From assembly GCA_944383965.1 (NCBI GenBank), contig CALWRQ010000012.1, forward strand, positions 1 through 38,125: 38,125 nt of DNA. The letters run 5' to 3'. Under the pieces are notes generated by a model. The model was not told the origin of the DNA and did not search any database. It saw nothing but the letters and a program-made list of their open reading frames with translations. The first letter of the stretch is position 1. The number at the start of each line of letters is the position of its first letter. The translations under genes were made by a program, and so were the position numbers. Of this stretch, positions 6,956-14,121 are shown piece by piece. Source of the stretch: an uncultured Lachnospiraceae bacterium. GTDB taxonomy: Bacteria; Bacillota; Clostridia; Lachnospirales; Lachnospiraceae.

Positions 6956-7804
6956 TTATAAAATTCTTCCCGCACATTTCTTCACCGGAATCTGAAGCTC
7001 CGTGATGTATTTTTCCGTATCATTGGTAAAACCGGAGTCAATCAGAGTGATCTCTGCCGAATCTCCGCAGCATTCCATCCCCTGCTCCGCTGCGTATCCG
7101 AGAAGCTGTTCATAGTACTGACCGCTGTTTCTGTGTGTTCCGGAATAGCGGATGACCGCCCACTCCCCCTCAGGCAGATACTCAGCCTCTCCTGTAAATC
7201 CGTCCTCCTGTTCCAGCAGAACAAAAATTCGTGAAAAACCGGTAAACTGCCGCCTCTGAAGTCTTTCCCCGGAAATGGATACCCCCACTTTCCCCAGAAA
7301 CATCGAGGCCTTCAGTTCACTGCTGCGTTCCAGCTCCCGAATGGGGTACTCCAGATCCTCTTCCAGAGCGATATCTCTCCGCAGAACAGCAATGGGTCTC
7401 CTGGGAATACGGACGACCCGGATTTCTCCCATACGGGATTCCAGAGCATCAGACAGCTGACAGATCCGTTTCTCCAGCTTTCTGGATATTTTGGCAAGCC
7501 GCTCCTGCTGCAGTCTCGTCTCCTCCTGCTGTTCCTTTAAAAGTTCCATCAGGGTACCCGTATCCTTATTTTCAAAAAAACGGATAATCCGGTCAATGGG
7601 CATATCCAGCGCTCTGAGGTACTTGATCGTATTCAGCCGTTCAAACTGTTTGGTGGAATAATAGCGGTACCCTGTGACTTCATCGGTCCGCTCCGGCTTC
7701 AGCAATCCTGCTTCATCATAAAAGCGCAGCGTGCGCACATTAATATCAAAGAGCTTTCCGATCTCGCCGATGGTGAAAAGCTCCTTTCTGTCAGATTCTG
7801 CCAT
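6956..7804 (-). CDS. MerR-family regulator with effector-binding domain (BmrR-like)
   Basis: The product has 282 residues with the start at 7804 (MAESDRKELFTIGEIGK). Residues 9-78 form the MerR winged helix: FTIGEIGKLFDINVRTLRFYD, then GYRYYS. A long coiled-coil helix (about 90-130) mediates dimerisation. The C-terminal half (about 130-282) looks like a GyrI-like effector domain, as in the multidrug sensor BmrR. The start overlaps the phosphatase stop by 14 bases with no strong ribosome site, so translation is probably coupled. A longer in-frame start at 7855 would lie deep inside the phosphatase gene and is rejected. Its likely target is the DUF554 promoter just downstream. The ligand is unknown. 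Confidence 0.9.
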   Translation of the reverse strand: MAESDRKELFTIGEIGKLFDINVRTLRFYDEAGLLKPERTDEVTGYRYYSTKQFERLNTIKYLRALDMPIDRIIRFFENKDTGTLMELLKEQQEETRLQQERLAKISRKLEKRICQLSDALESRMGEIRVVRIPRRPIAVLRRDIALEEDLEYPIRELERSSELKASMFLGKVGVSISGERLQRRQFTGFSRIFVLLEQEDGFTGEAEYLPEGEWAVIRYSGTHRNSGQYYEQLLGYAAEQGMECCGDSAEITLIDSGFTNDTEKYITELQIPVKKCAGRIL

Positions 7805-8255
7805 GGTTTTCCAGCCACTGCAGGAAGGCCTCGCATCCCTCCCTGATATCTTCATAAGTCACATCAAAATTTCCCGTATACCAGGGATCGGCGATGTCTC
7901 TGGGACGATCAGAAAAATCCAGAAGCCGGTAAATCTTGTTTTCCGGATCTCCTCCCAGAATCCTTTTCATATTCATGAGATTCCGGCTTTCCATTCCAAG
8001 CAGATAATCATATCGGTCATAGTCCGTCCGCTCCAGAACTTCCGCCCGTTTTCCTTCCGTACTGATCCCGTATTGTCTCAGCTTCTCCCTGGTCCCTCTG
8101 TGAACCGGATTTCCCACCTCTTCCATACTGGTGGCAGCAGAAGCAATATGAAAACAGCCCTCCAGCCCCCGGCGGCAAACCATATCCTTGAAAACAAACT
8201 CTGCCATAGGAGAACGGCAGATATTGCCCAGGCATACAAACATTACACTGATCAT
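7791..8255 (-). CDS. Low-molecular-weight protein-tyrosine phosphatase
   Basis: The 154-residue cytosolic phosphatase has the family P-loop CLGNICRS near the N terminus (nucleophile Cys8, Arg14) and the general-acid motif DPWY (Asp123). These enzymes dephosphorylate tyrosine or arginine residues on proteins. AAAGGA lies nine bases before the ATG. The gene sits between the AIM24-like gene (24 bases upstream) and the MerR gene (14-base overlap), so the three look like one transcription unit. No tyrosine kinase or capsule genes are nearby, so its substrate is not indicated by context. Confidence 0.94.
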   Translation of the reverse strand: MISVMFVCLGNICRSPMAEFVFKDMVCRRGLEGCFHIASAATSMEEVGNPVHRGTREKLRQYGISTEGKRAEVLERTDYDRYDYLLGMESRNLMNMKRILGGDPENKIYRLLDFSDRPRDIADPWYTGNFDVTYEDIREGCEAFLQWLENHGRI

Positions 8256-8279
8256 ATTGTATTATCCTTTCTTTCTGTC

Positions 8280-8957
8280 TTATTTTCCTGACGGCAGGAA
8301 AGGTCTCATCAGTCTGGCCAGCCTGCCGACAGTCATGGTCTGGAGATAGACCTTTCCCGGACCGGTAATCACCGTATCAAACAATCCTTCTCCCCCCAGC
8401 AGTACATTTTTGGCTCCCCTCACCATCCGGATATCCATTTGGCAGGTAGCATCCATGGCGGCAAGCACTCCCGTATCGCATACCAGCTGCTCTCCCGGCG
8501 CCAGATCATATTCCGGAGAATATCCGTCAATTTCTAAAAAGACTGTTCCCGGACCGGTAACACGCTGCATGATGAATCCCTCTCCTCCTGCCAGTCCGGC
8601 TCCCAGTTTCTTCTGCAGATACACAGACAGCTCCACTCCGGCTTCTGCACACAGAAAGGCTGACTTCTGGCAGATGATGCTCTCTCCGGGAGCCAGTTCT
8701 CTGGCCAGGATCCGTCCCGGCATAGAGGATGCAAATCCGATTTCCGCCGGTCCTTCTGCCATATACCTGCTCATGAACAGGCTCTCTCCGGCAAACATAC
8801 GGCCCAGAGCCTTTCCCAGGCCGCCTTCTGCCCTGGTCTCCGTAATTACCGGTCCCCGGCACCAGGTACGGCCTCCCGCCTCGCTGATCAGACTTTCCCC
8901 TGCTTCCAGCTGAATCACTGCCGCAGGAAGATTCCCCCCTTCAATTGAATATCTCAT
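8280..8957 (-). CDS. AIM24 / TIGR00266 family protein
   Basis: The 225-residue protein has the repeated beta-rich pattern of the AIM24 family. Runs such as GPGTVFLEIDGY and GPGKVYLQTM, and LAPGEQLVCDTGVLAAMD, are characteristic. A Gly/Met-rich central segment, KALGRMFAGESLFMSRY, is also typical. The molecular role in bacteria is not established. It has no signal peptide or clear membrane span. AGGAGG lies six bases before the ATG. It heads the probable operon with the phosphatase and the MerR regulator. Confidence 0.87.
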   Translation of the reverse strand: MRYSIEGGNLPAAVIQLEAGESLISEAGGRTWCRGPVITETRAEGGLGKALGRMFAGESLFMSRYMAEGPAEIGFASSMPGRILARELAPGESIICQKSAFLCAEAGVELSVYLQKKLGAGLAGGEGFIMQRVTGPGTVFLEIDGYSPEYDLAPGEQLVCDTGVLAAMDATCQMDIRMVRGAKNVLLGGEGLFDTVITGPGKVYLQTMTVGRLARLMRPFLPSGK

Positions 8958-9025
8958 ATGGATCCTCCTCTTTCTGAAATATTATCCGTCCGGATCCAAT
9001 CCCGCAGGATCTCCGGAGCTGCTCT

Positions 9026-9700
9026 TCAGTAGTAAAACTCTGTGAACTTCCCTCTGTAGGAAAAGCAGGGAAGAAACGGATGCTGTTCTCCCGGCAGCCT
9101 GCCCTCCTGCAGAGCAATGGCATCCTGAAGATTTCTTTCAATGTATTCCGGACCGATGGGATATTCGTGATGGCTCGGCAGGATCACCTGGATCTGGTCC
9201 TCCATCTCCTTTAATTTCTTCTGACTTTCTATGTACAGATCCAGATTCCGGTGACTGCCAAACATATAGATCGGCCCTTCCTTCTGTACCGAATCACCGG
9301 AGATCAGCAGCTTCTTCCCTCGGTCCAGAAAGGCCACGCTGCCATAGGTATGGCCGGGGATCTCAATGACCTCCAGGCAGTAATCCCCGCACCGGAATTC
9401 GTCTCCTTCCCTCAGAGGCTCCAGAACCGTCTTTCCGTCCCGCACCAGATGCCAGTCCTTTTCATGAAGGAAGCATCGGGAATAGCCCTCCAGTCCACCT
9501 ACATGATCCACATCGCCGTGAGTCAGCAAGACTGTCAACGGCAGATCTGTGATCTTCTCCACAGCCTCTTTCACTCCGCTGTCCGGAAATCCCGTATCAA
9601 TCAGCAGGGCCCCATTGCTTCCCACGATCAGGAATGCCCTTACCCTTCCGTCATCCAGTACATACAGACTCTTTCTCCATTCCTGCACCTGCATTTTCAT
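9026..9700 (-). CDS. MBL-fold metallo-hydrolase
   Basis: About 224 residues with the metallo-beta-lactamase fold. The metal-binding motif reads THGDVDHVGG, so the usual HxHxDH is HxDxDH here, a variant seen in some MBL subfamilies. Further ligands are likely in the His of IPGHTYGS and the Asp of LISGDSV, and a late PSHHEYPIG carries another His. The substrate cannot be told. The start at 9700 follows AGGAG by four bases; the ATG two codons later (9694) is ten bases from the same site and is equally possible. It lies 38 bases after the GNAT gene and is probably co-transcribed with it. Confidence 0.87.
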   Translation of the reverse strand: MKMQVQEWRKSLYVLDDGRVRAFLIVGSNGALLIDTGFPDSGVKEAVEKITDLPLTVLLTHGDVDHVGGLEGYSRCFLHEKDWHLVRDGKTVLEPLREGDEFRCGDYCLEVIEIPGHTYGSVAFLDRGKKLLISGDSVQKEGPIYMFGSHRNLDLYIESQKKLKEMEDQIQVILPSHHEYPIGPEYIERNLQDAIALQEGRLPGEQHPFLPCFSYRGKFTEFYY

Positions 9701-9738
9701 CCTTCTCCTCTTTTCTGTGCTGCCCATTCAGCATGAAT

Positions 9739-10377
9739 TCATTCTTCCACAAACGAACGGCTCATGATATAGAACTCTTCCTGGCTGGGCTGATGTCTCT
9801 TCTCCATGGGTTCCAGACTTTCATCATATTTCAGGGCCTCTTCCTCGGAAAAAATCATGGCAGAACTTCCTCGGTAAACCCACTGCTTTCCCTCCAGAGC
9901 CCCTTCCTCCAGCTCTTTTACCAGCATGGCTGCAGGAAACTTCCCGTTTTCTGCAGATACCCTGTATTTCCTGCAGCTGATAAATCCCCTGCCCACATAG
10001 TTCGCCGGACTTCCGAAAATAACAATGGCCTGATACCCCAGCTCCTTCGCTTTTCGGAAAGAATGCTCCATGAGCATGGTTCCGTAGCCCTTTCTCTGGT
10101 ATTCCGGAAGAACAGAAATCGGGCCAAAGGTCAGGATCTCCTTCTCCTCCCCGTTTTCCCCGGTCAGCCAGGCTTTTGTATACATAATATTCCCTATGAT
10201 TTTTCCGTCCAGTTCCAGAACAAAATCCAGCTCTCTGATGAAGTCCTCATGTTCCCGCATGACATGGACAAGATAGTGCTCCATGCATCCCGGCATATAC
10301 TGGTTGTAAAATGCCTTTCTCGTTATATCCTCTACGATCCGGCAATCCTTCTCCTCTTCATTCCGGATAACAGTCAT
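9739..10377 (-). CDS. GNAT-family N-acetyltransferase (YhbS-like)
   Basis: The protein has 212 residues and is predicted to acetylate a small molecule or protein from acetyl-CoA. The cofactor-binding motif reads VLPEYQRKGYGTMLMEH (about residues 92-108, the Q/R-x-x-G-x-G/A pattern). The following GYQAIVIFGSPANYVGRGF resembles YhbS-type proteins. AAGGAGG lies six bases before the ATG at 10377. A longer in-frame start at 10494 would cross the probable promoter and lacks a ribosome site. It is the first gene of the pair with the MBL-fold hydrolase. Substrate unknown. Confidence 0.9.
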   Translation of the reverse strand: MTVIRNEEEKDCRIVEDITRKAFYNQYMPGCMEHYLVHVMREHEDFIRELDFVLELDGKIIGNIMYTKAWLTGENGEEKEILTFGPISVLPEYQRKGYGTMLMEHSFRKAKELGYQAIVIFGSPANYVGRGFISCRKYRVSAENGKFPAAMLVKELEEGALEGKQWVYRGSSAMIFSEEEALKYDESLEPMEKRHQPSQEEFYIMSRSFVEE

Positions 10378-10426
10378 CTTCTTCCTCCTTCCGCTCCCGG
10401 CAGATCCAAGCGGGAGTCCTGTTCCC

Positions 10427-10435
10427 ATTATACCA
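10427..10435 (-). promoter_or_regulatory. Extended -10 promoter of the GNAT gene
   Basis: TGGTATAAT on the minus strand lies 50 bases before the GNAT start. The -35 region is poor. A small CTCCCG/CGGGAG hairpin lies in the leader between it and the ribosome site. Confidence 0.5.
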
Positions 10436-10487
10436 GAGGAATTTCTTTTCGGCCAGAAACAGATGCATCTTCTCAGTTTTCCCTCTC

Positions 10488-10516
10488 TGGACATTCTTTT
10501 CCGTTTGCGTTATGAT
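10488..10516 (+). promoter_or_regulatory. Promoter of the threonine aldolase-like gene
   Basis: TGGACA (10488-10493), a 17-base spacer and TATGAT (10511-10516) precede the gene. AGGGAGGA at 10541-10548 is the ribosome site for the ATG at 10558. Confidence 0.6.
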
Positions 10517-10557
10517 GCTATCATAATTATTCAAGACCACAGGGAGGAATTAACATC

Positions 10558-11589
10558 ATGTACAGCTTTACCAACGACTACAGCGAGGGAGCCCATCCCC
10601 ATATTCTGAAGGCGCTTATGGATACCAACCTGACTCAGCACATCGGCTACGGCATGGATGAGGATCACTGCGCAAAAGCCAGAGAACTGATCCGTAAGGA
10701 ATGTGCCAGAGATGACGCTCAGGTTCATTTTCTGGTAGGCGGAACCCAGGCCAATCTCATTGTCATCGCATCGGCTCTGCGCCCCTGGGAAGCAGTAATC
10801 TGCGCCTCTACCGGCCACATCAACGTCCATGAGACCGGCGCCGTGGAGGCTACCGGCCACAAAGTGCTGGCCGTTCCTTCCGATGACGGAAAGGTCACTC
10901 CTGAGATGGTGCGGCAGGTACTGGAGGCACACACGGATGAGCATATGGTAAAGCCGAAAATGGTCTATATCTCCAACACCACAGAGATCGGCACTCAGTA
11001 TTCAAAAGAAGACCTGGACGCCTTGTCCCGTTTCTGCCGTCAGAAGGACCTTTATCTGTTTCTGGACGGAGCCCGTCTGGGATCTGCTCTCACCAGCTCA
11101 GTCAACGATCTGACCATCGCTGACATCGCGGCTCTCACGGATGTGTTCTATATCGGCGGAACGAAAAACGGCGCTCTCATGGGTGAGGCAGTCGTTATCC
11201 TGAATCCCGATCTTGACCGGGAATTCCGCTTCATGATCAAGCAGAGAGGCGCCATGCTGGCCAAGGGCTGGCTCCTGGGTATTCAGTTCGAGACTCTGTT
11301 CTCCGACGGACTGTTCTATGAGATGGCATCCCACGCCAACCGCATGGCGGATATTCTCCGGACAGGGCTGGAAGAATGCGGATATTCTTTCTTTGCTGAC
11401 TCCAGAAGCAACCAGCTCTTCCCCATCCTTCCAGACACGCTTATTGAAAAGCTGTCCGAAGACTTTTCCTTTATCATTCAGGACCGAGTGGACGAATCCA
11501 GCCACGCCGTCCGCCTGGTAACCTCCTGGGCTACACCGGAAGAAGCCGTGCATGCTTTCCTGGATGCACTCCGCTCCGCCCGCGCCTGA
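10558..11589 (+). CDS. PLP-dependent threonine aldolase / beta-eliminating lyase family enzyme
   Basis: The 343-residue fold type I PLP enzyme resembles low-specificity threonine aldolases, which split threonine into glycine and acetaldehyde. The glycine loop GGTQAN (61-66), the ring-stacking His in HINVHETG, FLDGAR (Asp170 for the pyridine nitrogen) and the Schiff-base lysine in YIGGTKNG (Lys203) are all present. The length fits the family. A strong ribosome site fixes the start. The gene is monocistronic, with its own promoter and terminator. Some relatives act on other beta-hydroxy amino acids, so the exact substrate is open. Confidence 0.9.
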   Translation: MYSFTNDYSEGAHPHILKALMDTNLTQHIGYGMDEDHCAKARELIRKECARDDAQVHFLVGGTQANLIVIASALRPWEAVICASTGHINVHETGAVEATGHKVLAVPSDDGKVTPEMVRQVLEAHTDEHMVKPKMVYISNTTEIGTQYSKEDLDALSRFCRQKDLYLFLDGARLGSALTSSVNDLTIADIAALTDVFYIGGTKNGALMGEAVVILNPDLDREFRFMIKQRGAMLAKGWLLGIQFETLFSDGLFYEMASHANRMADILRTGLEECGYSFFADSRSNQLFPILPDTLIEKLSEDFSFIIQDRVDESSHAVRLVTSWATPEEAVHAFLDALRSARA

Positions 11590-11651
11590 CTGATCCCCAA
11601 ACAAAGGGGATTGTCGGATAAAGCCGATTTTTAACCCTTAATAATTCAGCA

Positions 11652-11718
11652 GGAGACCTTTCTGTAAAATTCAGGCTTTTTCAAAGCCCTGAGTCAACGC
11701 AGAAAGGTCTCCTTTTTT
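11652..11718 (+). terminator. Two-level terminator after the aldolase gene
   Basis: A 13-base-pair outer stem (GGAGACCTTTCTG and complement) encloses a second hairpin (TCAGGCTTT with AAAGCCCTGA) and is followed by six T residues. The nested form is unusual but folds well. The gap 11590-12072 also holds the possible remnant and the promoter listed next. Confidence 0.8.
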
Positions 11719-11837
11719 CAATGTATTCTATTTTGAGACGCAGTAATCCCTTGTCCTTTTTTTCCATGATCGTGTTATTGGATATTTTTTTATATTTGGT
11801 CAGCTTTCGTTTCCGGGAATGAGCAGTTTCTCTTTTT

Positions 11838-11990
11838 TCAGCTTTTCATGTAGTCCCGGTAGGTGCCGTTGGCCCGGGCCCCAGAGATCTCCACCGGCAG
11901 GTCCGGCAGGCACTCTCCGGACGCTGAGGAGAACCATACAGGACTTACGGCCATGCTGCTCTGCCTTGTGAGCAGATAAGAAATAGGATT
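11838..11990 (-). pseudogene. Possible C-terminal gene remnant
   Basis: On the minus strand a 50-codon open segment, preceded by a stop and ending in TGA at 11838, encodes SPVWFSSASGECLPDLPV and GARANGTYRDYMKS. The composition looks protein-like, unlike the A+T-rich flanks, and there is no ribosome site at its single internal ATG (11954). An overlapping 65-codon frame on the same strand is the alternative. I do not recognise the source protein. It may be the tail of a gene lost when the neighbouring island arrived, or it may be chance. Confidence 0.22.
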
Positions 11991-12015
11991 CTACCAATAT
12001 TCGACACTGCGGGAC

Positions 12016-12044
12016 TTGTTCTGCAGTACCCCTCGCCTTATAAT
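12016..12044 (+). promoter_or_regulatory. Promoter of the island operon
   Basis: TTGTTC (12016-12021), a 17-base spacer and TATAAT (12039-12044) lie just before the gene at 12073. GAGGGGGG (about 12059-12066) is the ribosome site. No obvious dyad for autoregulation by the HTH domain is visible around it. Confidence 0.6.
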
Positions 12045-12072
12045 AAGATTGTAAAAGAGAGGGGGGTATCTC

Positions 12073-13377
12073 ATGAACGATTACTCTTTTGGGAATAAGA
12101 TTCTGGCGTTAAGAACACAGTTTCATCTCTCCCAAACTGAATTAGCCGAATTGGTTGGTGTAACCAACAAGGCTGTTTCAAAATGGGAAACAGGCAAGTC
12201 AAAACCGACAACAAATGTAATTAGAAAGCTGGCAGCGCTCTTTAAGGTGGATGTTAATGAGTTACTGTCAATGAGAGATGAGGAAAGAGAGACGGAAATT
12301 TCAAAGATTGTCATAACCGGAGGTCCTTGTGCAGGCAAGTCCACCGCTATGAGCTGGGTACAAAACGCATTTACACAGATGGGATATACTGTCCTGTTTG
12401 TATCTGAAACTGCTACTGAACTTATTAGCGGTGGCGTTGCACCATGGACATGCGGATCAAACGTGGAATATCAGAAATGCCAGTTAAAGTTGCAGATTGA
12501 AAAAGAAAATATCTTTGAGCAGGCAGCTCGTACCATGTCGGTTGATAAGGTTCTGATCGTTTGTGATCGCGGCACCCTTGATAACAAGGCATATATGGAT
12601 GACATTGAATTTGCAGAAGCAATACAGTTTATCGGTTCCAATGAGGTAGCACTTCGTGATAACTATGATGCGGTGTTCCATCTGGTTACTGCGGCAAAAG
12701 GCGCAGAAGAGTTTTATACGACAGCAAACAACTCGGCCAGAACAGAAACTGCTGAGGAAGCAGCAGCGCTTGATGATAAACTGATTTCAGCTTGGACTGG
12801 TCATCCTCATCTGCGCGTAATTGATAACACCTCTGCTTTTGAAGACAAAATGAAAAAACTGGTTTCAGAGATTGCTTCATTCTTAGGTGAACCTGAACCG
12901 TATGAAATTGAACGTAAATATCTGATTGAATATCCGGATATCAAATGGCTGGAGAGCAATCCTTCCTGCCAACGTATTGAGATTATTCAGACATATCTTA
13001 ACAGTGCTGCCGGCGAAGAAGTTCGCGTTCGTCAGCGTGGTATAGACGGGAACTATATCTACTTCCAGACCATCAAGAGAAAAGTGTCAGATGTGAAACG
13101 TGTCGAGATTGAGCGCCGCCTATCTCAGGCTGAATATTTAAAGCTTTTGATGGAGGCTGATACAACAAAGAGACAGATTCGCAAGACAAGATACTGCCTT
13201 ACATATGAAAATCAGTATTTTGAAATTGATGTGTATCCGTTTTGGTCAGATAAAGCCATTGCTGAGATCGAACTGAGTGATGAGAATGCTGCAATTGTAT
13301 TCCCAAAGCAAATCAAGGTTATTAAAGAAGTTACCGATGATGATTCCTTTAAGAATGCATCGTTGGCTAAAATATAA
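12073..13377 (+). CDS. HTH + AAA_28 P-loop + CYTH fusion protein
   Basis: The 434-residue protein joins three domains. Residues 8-64 are an Xre-type helix-turn-helix (LSQTELAELVGVTNKAVSKWE). Residues about 77-270 are an AAA_28-type P-loop domain with Walker A GGPCAGKST (83-91) and an IVCDRGTLD segment with a conserved Asp-Arg pair (165-166). Residues about 276-434 are a CYTH (triphosphate tunnel) domain with the ExExK signature YEIERK (E278, E280, K282). The AAA_28-CYTH pair is the architecture of Ttd14-like proteins, whose P-loop binds GTP. CYTH domains bind or hydrolyse triphosphates. A DNA-binding head on this pair suggests a nucleotide- or polyphosphate-sensing regulator (inference). The gene is visibly more A+T rich than its neighbours and is followed after 26 bases by an unrecognised gene, so lateral transfer is likely. 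Confidence 0.9.
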   Translation: MNDYSFGNKILALRTQFHLSQTELAELVGVTNKAVSKWETGKSKPTTNVIRKLAALFKVDVNELLSMRDEERETEISKIVITGGPCAGKSTAMSWVQNAFTQMGYTVLFVSETATELISGGVAPWTCGSNVEYQKCQLKLQIEKENIFEQAARTMSVDKVLIVCDRGTLDNKAYMDDIEFAEAIQFIGSNEVALRDNYDAVFHLVTAAKGAEEFYTTANNSARTETAEEAAALDDKLISAWTGHPHLRVIDNTSAFEDKMKKLVSEIASFLGEPEPYEIERKYLIEYPDIKWLESNPSCQRIEIIQTYLNSAAGEEVRVRQRGIDGNYIYFQTIKRKVSDVKRVEIERRLSQAEYLKLLMEADTTKRQIRKTRYCLTYENQYFEIDVYPFWSDKAIAEIELSDENAAIVFPKQIKVIKEVTDDDSFKNASLAKI

Positions 13378-13403
13378 GAAATAAGGTCAGGGAGGAAAGT
13401 GGT

Positions 13404-14012
13404 ATGGAACAATTTGTCAAACTGCTTTATGATAGATTGGAGTCGAACAAAGATCTTCAAATGCAGTTATTTGTGATAATGCAGAACGCGATTAACGAGA
13501 TGCATAACAACGGGATCATTGCGGGACTCACAGGAGAAGCGGCACAATTGATGCACGACCCCGACCCTGAGATAAGAGTGAGAGAAAAAACAAGTCTCGC
13601 CAAATCGGTTGGCAAACAGTTTATTCCGAACACTTTGCCAGTACCATCCCAGGGAAAACTTTCCTATTTGGCAAATGTTAATTACGACCCCCGGTTTGTT
13701 AATTCAATTACCCTCTGTTTTCAGGGTGGAATTGAAGGTTTGCATATGGCTTTCGCTAACGATCCGAAAGTAAAGTTAGATAAATACATTATCCAAATTA
13801 TTTCTGGCAGAGAAGATTTAGAAGCTTTCAGGGCTAACATTGAACAGCTGGATAAGATGTACGATGATATTTCTATCGTAGTTCTGTCTGATGGCAAGGT
13901 CATTTATGGCGAGAAACCTGAAATCAATAAAAATGAGTGTGAGAATAGCACTCCTGTAAATACACCTGCGAAGAAAAAAGGGTTCTTTGAAAAACTATTT
14001 GGTAAGAAATAA
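13404..14012 (+). CDS. Unrecognised 202-residue protein with cationic C-terminal tail
   Basis: I do not recognise this protein. It is soluble in appearance, with no signal peptide or membrane span. An N-terminal helical part (about 1-60) is followed by a mixed alpha/beta part including NYDPRFVNSITLCFQGGIEG and ISIVVLSDGKVIYGEK. A Pro/Asn-rich linker leads to the tail KKKGFFEKLFGKK, a short amphipathic cationic helix of the kind that can touch membranes or nucleic acid. AGGGAGG precedes the ATG. It lies 26 bases after the HTH-AAA_28-CYTH gene, shares its low G+C, and the two share one promoter and terminator, so they probably act together. Confidence 0.75.
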   Translation: MEQFVKLLYDRLESNKDLQMQLFVIMQNAINEMHNNGIIAGLTGEAAQLMHDPDPEIRVREKTSLAKSVGKQFIPNTLPVPSQGKLSYLANVNYDPRFVNSITLCFQGGIEGLHMAFANDPKVKLDKYIIQIISGREDLEAFRANIEQLDKMYDDISIVVLSDGKVIYGEKPEINKNECENSTPVNTPAKKKGFFEKLFGKK

Positions 14013-14060
14013 AAATAACAGCCTGCTTCGGCTCAATAGAATCGGAACAGGCTGTTATTT
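14013..14060. terminator. Bidirectional terminator between the island and the ctpA operon
   Basis: A 13-base-pair stem (AAATAACAGCCTG and complement) lies between two convergent units. Its A/T-rich base leads into T-rich sequence on both strands, better on the minus strand (TTTTTATTTC), so it probably ends both. Confidence 0.7.
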
Positions 14061-14121
14061 ATTTCATTTTGTTACAATGCCCCCTGTTTGAGGTTATCTA
14101 TTTCCCGGCAGTCCCTTCTGT

